A stretch of DNA of 64,000 bases, from contig CAZHDY010000001.1 in the NCBI GenBank assembly GCA_964531025.1, forward strand, positions 1,240,001 through 1,304,000, read 5' to 3'. This document shows positions 25,601-37,992 of this stretch, in pieces. This DNA comes from CALMEC01 sp964531025 (lineage in GTDB: Bacteria; Actinomycetota; Thermoleophilia; Miltoncostaeales; Miltoncostaeaceae). The position numbers and the translations under genes are program-made. The notes under the pieces are model-generated. The model saw only the letters and a list, made by a program, of their open reading frames with translations. It did no database searches and was not told the origin of the DNA. How positions within the stretch are numbered: the first letter of the stretch is position 1; each line of letters begins with the position of its first letter.

Positions 25601-26416
25601 ATGCCATCCCGAGCGGACATCGCCGACGAGGTTCTGAAGCTGGCGGTCGCCGCAGCCCGTGCGGCCGGAAAGCTCCTGCTCGGACGTTTCGGCGGGCCTG
25701 CCACGGGCATCGAGGCCAAGTCCACGCGCACCGACCTCGTGTCCGACGCCGACCGCGACGCCGAACGCCTGATCCTGGATCTGATCCGCTCCCGTCGCCC
25801 CGGCGACCTCATCGTGGCGGAGGAGTCGGGCACGTCCGTCGACGTGGGGTCGGCGGGCCTGACCTGGCACATCGATCCCCTCGACGGGACGGTGAACTAC
25901 CTGTGGGGTATTCCGACCTGGTGCGTCAGCATCCATGCCGAGGACGCGACCGGAGACCTGGCCGCCGTGGTGTTCGACCCGTCACGCGACGAGCTCTTCA
26001 CCGCCATGCCGGGCACCGCGCATCGGAACGGCACCCCCCTCACCATGTCCCCGTCGACGGACCTCGGCGACGCCCTCATCGCCACCGGCTTCGCGTACGA
26101 CGCCGGCGTCCGTGACCGCCAGGCGGCCGCACTCAGCGGCGTCCTACCCCGCGTCCGCGACATCCGCCGCGCCGGGTCGGCCGCGTTGGATCTCGCATGG
26201 TTGGCGGCCGGACGGGTGGACGGCTACTACGAGCGCGGCCCTCAGATCTGGGACTGGGCGGCAGGCACCATGCTCGTGCGCGAGGCGGGCGGCGAGGTGG
26301 CGCACCTCGACGCCGTCGACGGGATGCCGGACGGTGTGATCGCCGGACGACCCGGCATCGTGGAACGGCTGCGCCCCCTGGTGGATCCGCTCCTGGAGAC
26401 ACGGGCCGTGGATTAG
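25601..26416 (+). CDS. Inositol monophosphatase family phosphatase
   Basis: The 271-aa Mg-dependent phosphatase acts on inositol 1-phosphate or a related sugar or nucleotide phosphate. The three-metal motifs are present: IVAEESGT (~73), WHIDPLDGTVNYLWGIP (~90-106) and QIWDWAAGTMLVREAGG (~217). In actinobacteria such enzymes supply inositol for phosphatidylinositol or mycothiol-type compounds, but SuhB and HisN-like activities share the fold. TAGCAT sits 6 bases before the ATG, predicting a leaderless message. The gene is divergent from ispH, with repeat R2a between. Confidence 0.88.
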   Translation: MPSRADIADEVLKLAVAAARAAGKLLLGRFGGPATGIEAKSTRTDLVSDADRDAERLILDLIRSRRPGDLIVAEESGTSVDVGSAGLTWHIDPLDGTVNYLWGIPTWCVSIHAEDATGDLAAVVFDPSRDELFTAMPGTAHRNGTPLTMSPSTDLGDALIATGFAYDAGVRDRQAAALSGVLPRVRDIRRAGSAALDLAWLAAGRVDGYYERGPQIWDWAAGTMLVREAGGEVAHLDAVDGMPDGVIAGRPGIVERLRPLVDPLLETRAVD

Positions 26417-26460
26417 CGGACTGTCCCGACAGCAAGCCGTCGAGGTCGAAGGCTCGCCAT

Positions 26461-26491
26461 GGTTGATTCCACGGGTCCCGTGGGACCAACC
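26461..26491. terminator. Hairpin between convergent genes, related to R2 arms
   Basis: GGTTGATTCCACGGG (26461-26475), centre T, CCCGTGGGACCAACC (26477-26491), 13 of 15 positions paired. The arm word GGTTGATTCC recurs in the 60266 hairpin, and a variant is in the outer arm of R2b. It ends 2 bases before the stop of the minus-strand gene. Confidence 0.65.
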
Positions 26492-26493
26492 AC

Positions 26494-26913
26494 CTAGACG
26501 TCCGTCTCGGCCTGGGCCACCACCAAACGGAAACGTGCGGTGCGCTCGTCCTCTCCGAGCCGGAAGCGGAGCACCACGTCCATGGGCTCCGGGACGATGA
26601 CGTCGACCGGGGCCGCGAACATGGTGACCGTGTCGCCCTCCCGCTGGCCGGGTGCCCGGCTGGCCTCGATCTGCCCTTCGAGCGACCAGCAGTCGAGGGG
26701 GACGGCGTCCAGCGTCTCGAGACGCCCCGAGAAGGTGACCCCGCGGTCCGAATGGCTGAACGGGATCCGCAGCGACGCCGCCACGTAGAAGCGGTGCGGC
26801 TGGTCCAGCGATGCCATCTGCACCGCGGTGAACCCGGCCCCCATCAGATAGAGCTTGCCGTTGACGACCTCAGCGAAGTCGGCCAGAAGCAGACTCTCGA
26901 TGGTGGGTTGCAT
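26494..26913 (-). CDS. DUF6941-like protein of unknown function
   Basis: The 139-aa soluble beta-rich protein starts MQPTIESLLLADFAEVVNGK. The ADFAEVVNGKLYLMGAGFT block is the hallmark I associate with a widespread actinobacterial family (DUF6941). The rest alternates strands (VAASLRIPFSHSD, VVLRFRLGEDER), resembling a beta-sandwich. No function is known. GAGGTG lies 5 bases before the ATG. It is convergent with the phosphatase gene, sharing a terminator hairpin. Confidence 0.72.
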   Translation of the reverse strand: MQPTIESLLLADFAEVVNGKLYLMGAGFTAVQMASLDQPHRFYVAASLRIPFSHSDRGVTFSGRLETLDAVPLDCWSLEGQIEASRAPGQREGDTVTMFAAPVDVIVPEPMDVVLRFRLGEDERTARFRLVVAQAETDV

Positions 26914-27041
26914 GTGATCACCTCGCGTTGCGTTCCATGGGAGCGTAGCTCACCGCCCCACGGATACGCTCACCACCTGTTCGCCCCGCAGAGCGGGCTA
27001 AAGAGCCGCCCTTCGAACGCCGATGTGAAGGAGGTGAGCCC

Positions 27042-29261
27042 GTGTCCGGGCCCACCTCCCATCATGAACGCCTCCTTCCGACAGTCCTCGGTGCCCCGAT
27101 GAGCACCGGCAGCTCACCCAACCCCGTCCGCACCGTTCTGGGCGGTGGTCTCCGCGTGTACCGTCGGGCATGGCAGAAGCTCCTGATCATCTCCGCGATC
27201 ACGACGATCCCCGTCGCGCTGATCGCCTACATGATCGCCCGCGAGTCGATCCCGGCGGGTGCCTGGGTCGAGGACGGGCAGATCCTGCTCACCTCACCCG
27301 AGTCCCTCAGCCGGCTCAACCTGGTGATGGGCATCGCGGTTGTGATGACCATCTTCGGAAGCCTCCTCTCGATGGCGTCCCTCCATGTGGCGCTCGCTGA
27401 TCAGTACTTCACCGGCGACTGCGACTGGCGTTCCTCTCTGCGAACGGGTCTGCGGAACGCCCCCGGAGTCCTGGCCATCGCCGTCGCCAACATCATCGCC
27501 GTGGTGCTTCCCGTCGTCCTGATCGAGAGATTCGGATCGACCGATGCCAACAGCGCCGTGGTCGTCGCAACCTTCCTCGCCATCGTTGTCATCTGGGCGA
27601 TGACGACCATCGTCGGCATGGTCGCGATCCCCACGATGGTCCGCGAAGGATGCGGTCCGGTCGCCGCGGTGACGCGCGCCTGGGACGTGTTGACCGGCGG
27701 ATGGGTACGAACTCTGTCCGCGCTCCTCGTGTGTGGGGTCATCGCCCTGTTCGTCCATGGCGCACTGAACGCGGCCTTCGACGAAGGTCTCCGTAAGGGG
27801 GCGACGTCGGTGGGGACCGTCCTCGTCAGTGTCTTCGTCCCGTTCACGCTGGGCCTCGTCCTGCTGGCACCACTGACCGCCGCCATCGTCACGGTCGCCT
27901 ACTTCGACCAGCGCCTCCGCCACGCCGAGGATCCCACCCTGGACCCCGTGGCCACATCGAACCCAATCGAGGAGACCACCTCCGACGAGGTCACGGACGC
28001 ACAGGTGATGACCGAAGCCCCGACCGTGGGCCTTCCGGTATCTCTCGGCGAAGCCGCCGCGATGGCGCAGGCCGCCGCGGTCGGAGCCCCGGTCGAGGGT
28101 TCTCCCGACGGACCACCGCCCGCAACCGCGCGACCCGTGCCCGCCGTACAGAGCCCGTATCCCGCCGCACCTGTGGCCGACGCGACCGTCAGTGCATCCC
28201 CAGCAGCACCCGTGCCGGCACCGCCGGCACCCCCTGCGACGGCACCGGTACCCGCTGTCACCCCGGCTTCGACACCCTCCGGACCCTCCGCACCGGCTCC
28301 CCCTCCGAGCGCATCCCCCGCGACTGTGCCGACACCACCCGCTGCCGACATCGAGATGCCACCACCCGTGCCGGTCGCACGGCACACACCGGCGACCGCG
28401 CCGGAGGTCACACCGGCGCCGGCCCATCCGGTCGCTGCCGACCCGACCCCGACGCCCGTATCCCCTGTCGCCCCCGGCATCGAGATGCCACCGCCCATCC
28501 CGGTCCGTGCAGCGTCGGCCTCGGGTATGCCGACGGGCACCCCGACACAGGACGAGGCACCGGCCCCGCCCGCCGCGACCGAACCGGTCCCCACCCCTGC
28601 ACCGGCAGCCACTCCCGACAGTGATATGCCGCCATCCATTCCGGTCCGCCCGGCATCGCCCGCAGCCGCACCGACGATCTCCGCGGCGCCCATGCCCGGG
28701 GCAGGGGGAGCCGGGGGACCGTTGCCGGGCTGGCCCGCGCCACCGGCGAAACCCGTCGGCTCCGAGCCGCCGCGCCCCGAGAAGAAGCCCGTGGTGGTGG
28801 ACGACGGTATCCCTCGGATCGCGGTCATCCCCGCATCGTCGAGCCGCACACCCGGTGGCGAGACGACCGTGTCGGCACCAGCCGCCGGATCCACGACGCC
28901 GGTGGCATCGACACCCCCGCCGGCACCCGCGGTCACCGCGTCCGCACTTCCCGACTGGGACGAGCCCGGCGACACCGCCGGGCCGACGACACCGGCACCC
29001 CCGGCAGGTCGGACACCGCGCCCCGCTCCCCCGAGTCCGCCCGGCACCCCGCGCCGTTCGGCTCCGACCACGCCTGCTTCCCCTGCCGGGGCCCCACGCC
29101 AGGGCCGGCCCCCGGCCGGCCCACCACCAGCGCGACGTCCCGGCGGTCCGGCGAAGACCCCACCGGGTGCGTCCGCACCCCCCGGACAGCCCACCCCGGC
29201 GCCCAAGACCACGCCCCCGCGCCCACCTCAGGGTCCACCGCCGAAACCCCACGACGCCTGA
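27042..29261 (+). CDS. Six-helix membrane protein with long Pro/Ala-rich cytoplasmic-type tail
   Basis: In the 739-residue product, residues ~40-290 carry about six membrane helices, broken by LADQYFTGDCDWRSSLRTGL and similar loops. The style resembles glycerophosphodiester-phosphodiesterase membrane domains or DUF975/UPF0259-like integral proteins. Residues ~300-739 are low-complexity Pro/Ala/Thr/Gly-rich. They contain three spaced motifs: IEMPPPVPVAR, IEMPPPIPVRA and SDMPPSIPVRP. The tail ends in PPRPPQGPPPKPHDA. Such tails often bind partner proteins or span the wall. GTG 27042 was chosen because AAGGAGGTGA precedes it by 5 bases; ATG 27099 is an alternative. Function is unknown. Confidence 0.78.
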   Translation: MSGPTSHHERLLPTVLGAPMSTGSSPNPVRTVLGGGLRVYRRAWQKLLIISAITTIPVALIAYMIARESIPAGAWVEDGQILLTSPESLSRLNLVMGIAVVMTIFGSLLSMASLHVALADQYFTGDCDWRSSLRTGLRNAPGVLAIAVANIIAVVLPVVLIERFGSTDANSAVVVATFLAIVVIWAMTTIVGMVAIPTMVREGCGPVAAVTRAWDVLTGGWVRTLSALLVCGVIALFVHGALNAAFDEGLRKGATSVGTVLVSVFVPFTLGLVLLAPLTAAIVTVAYFDQRLRHAEDPTLDPVATSNPIEETTSDEVTDAQVMTEAPTVGLPVSLGEAAAMAQAAAVGAPVEGSPDGPPPATARPVPAVQSPYPAAPVADATVSASPAAPVPAPPAPPATAPVPAVTPASTPSGPSAPAPPPSASPATVPTPPAADIEMPPPVPVARHTPATAPEVTPAPAHPVAADPTPTPVSPVAPGIEMPPPIPVRAASASGMPTGTPTQDEAPAPPAATEPVPTPAPAATPDSDMPPSIPVRPASPAAAPTISAAPMPGAGGAGGPLPGWPAPPAKPVGSEPPRPEKKPVVVDDGIPRIAVIPASSSRTPGGETTVSAPAAGSTTPVASTPPPAPAVTASALPDWDEPGDTAGPTTPAPPAGRTPRPAPPSPPGTPRRSAPTTPASPAGAPRQGRPPAGPPPARRPGGPAKTPPGASAPPGQPTPAPKTTPPRPPQGPPPKPHDA

Positions 29262-29317
29262 CAGACAGGTCATCGAAGGGCTGGCAGCGTGACCGCTGAC
29301 CGCCCTGGAGAGCGAAC

Positions 29318-29348
29318 GGGGTGGACGGTGCCTGGCACCGTCCACCCC
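29318..29348. repeat. Palindrome R3, copy 1 (possible terminator)
   Basis: Perfect 15-base arms GGGGTGGACGGTGCC and GGCACCGTCCACCCC around a single T. It lies between the Pro-rich membrane protein gene and pyk, both rightward, so it can act as a terminator. The centre GTGCC(T)GGCAC is shared with the palindromes at 36806 and 36904. Confidence 0.75.
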
Positions 29349-29438
29349 TTGGCTTGGGTCGAAGTCCCGACGAGCGGACCGTGAACGACCTGCGACGCGC
29401 CCGTCCATGGGACCGCCGGCGCGGGTATCGTCCACCCC

Positions 29439-30890
29439 ATGCCGAACGAGAAACGCCGTACCAAGATCCTGGCAACGATCGGACCCGCATCGGAGTCCGC
29501 CGAGGTCATCCACGAGATGGCGCTCGCCGGCATGGACGCGGTACGGCTGAACCTCTCGCACGGGACCGTCGAGCACGCGCTCCTGGTGCACCGGCGCGTC
29601 CGCGAGGTGGCGAAGGACATGGGGCGGCCGATCGGAACGCTGGTCGACCTCCCCGGACCCAAGGTGCGTGCCGGGACCTTCGGCACCGAGGGCGTCGAGT
29701 TCGCCGACGGCCAGACCATCCGCCTCGAGCCGGGGAACACCGAGTCGACGGCCCAGGTCGTCCAGGTCGACTATGACCCGCTCCTCGACAGCGTCCAGAT
29801 GGGTGACCGCGTCAGCTTCGGCGACGGCGGCATCGACTGCGAGATCATCTACACGGGTCGCGAGCACCTGGAGGCCGTGGTCATCCACGGCGGGCACATC
29901 TCGGGCCGCCCCGGCGTCCACATCCCCGCCGACCGGCTCCGGATCAACACCCCGACGCCGCATGACCTGCAGATCCTCGACGCGTTCGTCGACGAGGGCG
30001 TCGACATGGTCGCGATCTCGTTCGTGCGAAGTGCCCACGACGTACGCCGCCTCGGCACGGAACCCCACCCCCGAGGGCCGCTCGTGGTCGCCAAGGTCGA
30101 GACCCGTGCCGCGGTCGAGAACCTCGCGGGGATCATCGACGCCTCCGGCGCGATCATGATCGCGCGCGGTGACCTCGGCATCGAGTACGCGATCGAGGAG
30201 GTCCCGCACCTCCAGAAGATGATCACCCGTGAGTGCATCGCACGCGGTCGCCCGGCCATCACGGCGACGCAGATGCTGGAGTCCATGGTCCATGCGCCCA
30301 CGCCGACGCGGGCCGAGGCCACCGACGTCACCAACGCCGTGTTCGACGGATCGTCCGTCGTGATGCTGTCGGGTGAGACCGCCGTCGGCAGCGACCCCGT
30401 CAACGTCATCGCCACCATGGCCCGGCTCTGTGAACGTGCCGACCACGGCTTCGACTCGCAGGCATGGGCACGGCTCGTGGCTCCTCTTCGTACGGCCGAG
30501 GTGGGTCACGCCCACGGCGACGACGAGCGGGCCGTCACCGACGCCATGACCTCGGCGGCCACACGCGTCGCGGCCAGCGTCGACGCCACCGCCCTCATCT
30601 GCCTCACCCGATCCGGTTTCACGGTGCGCGCGATGGCGCGTTTCCGTCCCACCCAGCCGATCCTCGGCTTCTCGCCCGATGCCCGGGTGCGACAGCAGCT
30701 CTCGGTCAGCTGGGGTACCACACCGCTCGCGCTGTCGGGCTTCGACGACAACGACATCATGGTCCGCGAGGCGCTCGATCTCGCACGACGTGAGGGTCAC
30801 GTGCGGACGGGCGACAACGTGGTCGTGCTGGCGGGCACGAACGCGCTGTCACCGACGACCGACGTGCTGCGCGTGGTGCGCGTGCCGTAG
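29439..30890 (+). CDS. pyk: Pyruvate kinase
   Basis: The 483-aa enzyme of lower glycolysis transfers phosphate from phosphoenolpyruvate to ADP. Landmarks: KILATIGPASESAEVIHEM (~8), MDAVRLNLSHGT, VDLPGPKVRAG, the active-site block IMIARGDLGIEYAIEEVPH (~240) and ATQMLESMVHAPTPTRAEAT, then the C-terminal effector domain. Length matches the typical four-domain enzyme. TATCGT lies 7 bases before the ATG (leaderless). It is likely a single-gene transcript. Confidence 0.95.
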   Translation: MPNEKRRTKILATIGPASESAEVIHEMALAGMDAVRLNLSHGTVEHALLVHRRVREVAKDMGRPIGTLVDLPGPKVRAGTFGTEGVEFADGQTIRLEPGNTESTAQVVQVDYDPLLDSVQMGDRVSFGDGGIDCEIIYTGREHLEAVVIHGGHISGRPGVHIPADRLRINTPTPHDLQILDAFVDEGVDMVAISFVRSAHDVRRLGTEPHPRGPLVVAKVETRAAVENLAGIIDASGAIMIARGDLGIEYAIEEVPHLQKMITRECIARGRPAITATQMLESMVHAPTPTRAEATDVTNAVFDGSSVVMLSGETAVGSDPVNVIATMARLCERADHGFDSQAWARLVAPLRTAEVGHAHGDDERAVTDAMTSAATRVAASVDATALICLTRSGFTVRAMARFRPTQPILGFSPDARVRQQLSVSWGTTPLALSGFDDNDIMVREALDLARREGHVRTGDNVVVLAGTNALSPTTDVLRVVRVP

Positions 30891-31097
30891 GGAATTCTCG
30901 GGCGTCGGCTGCGGGGCCCGGCGGAAGGGAATCCTCCCGGCGGTCAATCCACCCACCCGCCCCGTCCGATCCGCCGGGACCGACTACCCGGCATCGCACG
31001 GCACTCGCCGTTCTCACCGGATGGGCGGACACCCATCCGGACAAAGGGAAAATTCAACCTAGTGCGCAACCCTGGACGCAACCCGACACTCGAGCAC

Positions 31098-31170
31098 GTG
31101 AGGCCCGGAGCGAAGCCCCGGGACTGGCGGTTGGCCGGGGCGGGCGGGTGGATGCCCTCCGCCAGTCCCC
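31098..31170 (+). repeat. Interspersed repeat R1, copy c
   Basis: GTGAGGCCC, then GGGACTGGCGG (31120-31130), a G-rich loop GGTTGGCCGGGGCGGGCGGG identical to copy b, and CCGCCAGTCCC (31159-31169). AGGACCAAC follows at 31184. A further GTGAGGCC occurs near 31238. The element fills the gap between pyk and the acnA terminator; no gene is seen in 30891-31317. Confidence 0.75.
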
Positions 31171-31265
31171 GGCCACGCCGCCCAGGACCAACAGCGAGTG
31201 CGCGTCACCTCGAACGCAACCCGATGCCCGTTGACGTGAGGCCATGAGCGCAGCCCGAAAACGAC

Positions 31266-31292
31266 GAAGGGGCCCCACCCGGGACCCCTTCG
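31266..31292 (-). terminator. Terminator of acnA
   Basis: GAAGGGGCCC and GGGACCCCTTC pair around CACCC, 26 bases past the acnA stop (minus strand). It may also end pyk transcription in the other direction. Confidence 0.65.
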
Positions 31293-31317
31293 CGAACGAC
31301 ACGTATTCCGGCGGAGG

Positions 31318-33999
<2,682 letters not shown>

Positions 34000-34157
34000 A
34001 CTGCTCCCAACTCGTGGACGGACGCTCGATGAGTAGAATACCCCACAGGCGCCCACCTTCCCTCGCGCTTCTGACACCGAACGCGCCCACTGACTTGGCT
34101 CAAAGTACGAGCACGCCGACACGGCCGTCCGCGGCGCCACCGGATGAGGGTACGGTC

Positions 34158-35000
34158 ATGCCCGCGCCCGAAACGACACCGAAACGACGGGGTCCTTTCG
34201 CCTCGGCAATGGCGCTCGGTTTCTTCGCCGCCATCGTATCCGTGGCCATCTGCACCGCGGTGTACCTGTTCACGGGAATCCTCCCCGACCACCTGACCGG
34301 GTGGATCATCCAGATCGGCCTTCCGTTCATGCTCCCGCTGACGGTCTCCCCGATCCTGACGCTGGGCATGTTCCGCGCCACGCAGAGCCTTCGCGACCGG
34401 ACCCAGCAGCTGGAGGCCGAGATCGCGGCCCGTCGCAGCGCAGAGGAGCGACTGGCCGTGCTGGCGACGGTCGACGATCTCACGCAGGTACTGAACCGTC
34501 GCGAGTTCTTCGCGCGCGCCGCGAGCCTTGCGCAGAACTCGCGGGGGCCGATGGTGGTCGCCATCCTCGACCTCGACCATTTCAAGCTGCTGAACGACAC
34601 CGCCGGCCACTCGGCCGGCGACGAGGTGCTCCAGCGCTACGGGGCCATGCTGCGCGAACGCACGAGCACCGAACGCAGTGCGGTGGTCGGCCGACTCGGT
34701 GGTGAGGAGTTCGGGGTCATCCTCCCGGCGCGGACGCTCGACCCGGGGGACAGGGCCGCGATCACGGTGTTCGAGGACATCCGCCGGGCGTCCGAGGCAA
34801 TGGACGGCCACAGCATCACGACCAGCATCGGGGTCTCCGACTGGGCGCCACCGGACGACACCATCGACGCGGCCCTCGGACGTGCCGACGGTGCTCTCTA
34901 CCGCGCGAAGCAGCTGGGGCGGAACAACGTCCAGATCGCGCGGCGCGACGACTACCCGGACGGGGTTCCGTCGGACGGATCACCGGTCTCCCGCCGGTAG
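34158..35000 (+). CDS. Membrane-bound diguanylate cyclase (GGDEF domain)
   Basis: The 280-aa protein has two membrane helices (residues ~15-40 and ~50-75), a coiled-coil linker (SLRDRTQQLEAEIAARRSAE) and a C-terminal GGDEF domain (~105-265). The signature is GRLGGEEFGVILPA, so the active-site motif is GGEEF, a functional variant. DLDHFKLLNDTAGHSAGDEVL is the substrate- and metal-binding block. There is no RxxD inhibitory site five residues ahead of GGEEF, so product inhibition through that site is not expected. It would make cyclic di-GMP from GTP in response to a membrane or unknown signal. Start ATG 34158 has GAGGG upstream; it is divergent from acnA. Confidence 0.88.
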   Translation: MPAPETTPKRRGPFASAMALGFFAAIVSVAICTAVYLFTGILPDHLTGWIIQIGLPFMLPLTVSPILTLGMFRATQSLRDRTQQLEAEIAARRSAEERLAVLATVDDLTQVLNRREFFARAASLAQNSRGPMVVAILDLDHFKLLNDTAGHSAGDEVLQRYGAMLRERTSTERSAVVGRLGGEEFGVILPARTLDPGDRAAITVFEDIRRASEAMDGHSITTSIGVSDWAPPDDTIDAALGRADGALYRAKQLGRNNVQIARRDDYPDGVPSDGSPVSRR

Positions 35001-35019
35001 GGGTCATTCCCGACAGCAC

Positions 35020-35048
35020 CTGACGGGCCGATCGGGGTGCCCCCTCCG

Positions 35049-35052
<4 letters not shown>
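35020..35052. terminator. Hairpin between convergent dgc and ettA
   Basis: CTGACGG (35020-35026) and CCGTCAG (35046-35052), with inner GGGGTGCCCC pairing. It includes the stop codon of ettA. Confidence 0.55.
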
Positions 35053-36734
<1,682 letters not shown>

Positions 36735-36805
36735 GTCGGGCATCTTGGCATCGACGCCGTGCGGGCGCCCACGTCGATGGTTCACGGCCCCACGAGCGAC
36801 ACGGA

Positions 36806-36838
36806 GTGGACATCACGTGCCAGGCACGATGTGTCCAC
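36806..36838. repeat. Palindrome R3, copy 2
   Basis: GTGGACATCACGTGCC and GGCACGATGTGTCCAC around a single A; the outer 7 and inner 6 positions pair. It lies 72 bases upstream of ettA. Confidence 0.65.
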
Positions 36839-36903
36839 CATGCTCCCGCGGTGAACGATCATCTCCTGCAAACGCGGCATTTACTGCCCTAACCGACTAT
36901 CCG

Positions 36904-36940
36904 GAGTAGACATCGGGTGCCAGGCACGCGATGTCCACTC
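36904..36940. repeat. Palindrome R3, copy 3
   Basis: GAGTAGACATCGGGTGCC and GGCACGCGATGTCCACTC around a single A, 16 of 18 pairs. A second GCCAGGCACC follows directly. It lies 31 bases upstream of the SnoaL-like gene and about 65 bases from copy 2. Confidence 0.65.
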
Positions 36941-36971
36941 GCCAGGCACCTGACGCAAGTAGGAGGTCGGC

Positions 36972-37343
36972 GTGACACCGACAGATCCCCATCCCACCGA
37001 CGACGCCGTGGCGGCGTGGCACGACGCTGTCAACGGTGGTGACCTCGAGGCGGCGCGAACCATCGTGTCCGATCCGGTCGTCGTCCACGGCCCCCGGGGT
37101 ACCGGTCCGATCGACGCCGCGGACTTCGCCGACTGGATCGTGCGGTCCGGGATCCACCTCGACCCGCATGGGCGTCACGTCATCGACGACCGTACCGTCA
37201 TCGTCGAACAGCGTGCAACCTGGCCCGATTCACCGGATCCGGTCCAGGTCGCGACGCTGTTCACCGTGGACGACGGCCGGGTCTCGTCGGTGCTCCGCTT
37301 CCCGTCCCTCGACGAGGCACGGGAGGCCGCCCACGCTCAGTGA
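36972..37343 (+). CDS. SnoaL/NTF2-like small protein
   Basis: The 123-aa protein has the alpha+beta cone pattern of the SnoaL-like/NTF2 superfamily. It starts with DDAVAAWHDAVNGGDLEAAR (a helix), then ARTIVSDPVVVHGPRGTG, ADFADWIVRSGIHLDPHGRH and strands ending VATLFTVDDGRVSSVLRF. Members range from isomerases and hydrolases to binding proteins, and nothing here fixes the ligand. The GTG is preceded by AGGAGGTCG. It sits alone, divergent from ettA, with two R3 palindromes in the gap. Confidence 0.72.
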   Translation: MTPTDPHPTDDAVAAWHDAVNGGDLEAARTIVSDPVVVHGPRGTGPIDAADFADWIVRSGIHLDPHGRHVIDDRTVIVEQRATWPDSPDPVQVATLFTVDDGRVSSVLRFPSLDEAREAAHAQ

Positions 37344-37592
37344 GCCGGCATCGACAGCCGCGACTCGACTTGTGGGGTTTTCGACCGCGAGATGCCAAAT
37401 ACCAAGAGAACGGCCGAAAACTTGCAAGTTGCGCCGTGGGTGGTGCGTCAGGTTGGCAGAAGACACCCGAATGCCAAGAGAAACAGCACCTCACTTGGCA
37501 TTTCCGATGGAGTCCGCGCACGGCGATGGCCCGAACCCGCGCCCGGACTGGCCCGGCTGACAGAGCCCGGAACGATCACCGCCGGCCGCTGT

Positions 37593-37841
37593 TCAGTCTT
37601 TCTTGCTGCGCTTACGAAGGAAGAGTCGGTCGGCGATCACACCGAGCACCGCGGACACGATGATCACGTAGATCATCCGCGACTGGCGGTCGAAGAGGAT
37701 GAAGTCCACGTGGACACGGCGGCGGTTCGCGATGGCAAACCACAGGATCAGGACGACGACGACCGCTCCCGCGATCAACCGGTTGCGTTCGCCCGAACTC
37801 ATTCCGCTCTTCGACGATGAATGCGGCGGCGTTTCGGACAT
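37593..37841 (-). CDS. LapA-domain (DUF1049) small membrane protein
   Basis: The 82-aa protein has two membrane helices (LIAGAVVVVLILWFAIANRR and MIYVIIVSAVLGVIADRL) flanking VHVDFILFDRQ, then a basic tail (LRKRSKKD). This matches the lipopolysaccharide-assembly protein A domain (PF06305), widespread and of unclear role in monoderms. The ATG has GGGAGGG upstream; the open frame continues far upstream over non-coding sequence. It is divergent from the LLM oxidoreductase. Confidence 0.82.
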   Translation of the reverse strand: MSETPPHSSSKSGMSSGERNRLIAGAVVVVLILWFAIANRRRVHVDFILFDRQSRMIYVIIVSAVLGVIADRLFLRKRSKKD

Positions 37842-37992
37842 GTGGCCCTCCCTCTTAGGAACTGACTGTTGACGCCGGGGCCGCCACGCGTGCCGCCGGT
37901 CGGTCCTACCGCGCCGCATCATGGCAGCCCGGCGCGGGGTGATGGAGGGCGTCACCAGCCGTCGCCCTCGGTGGGCGCGTACGATTCGAGCG

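Noticed and set aside
27294..30800. Antisense open frame of more than 1100 codons opposite pyk and the Pro-rich gene
   Set aside because: It is caused by codon bias (GC third positions) of the sense genes. It shows no recognisable domain, and both sense genes have clear starts and motifs.
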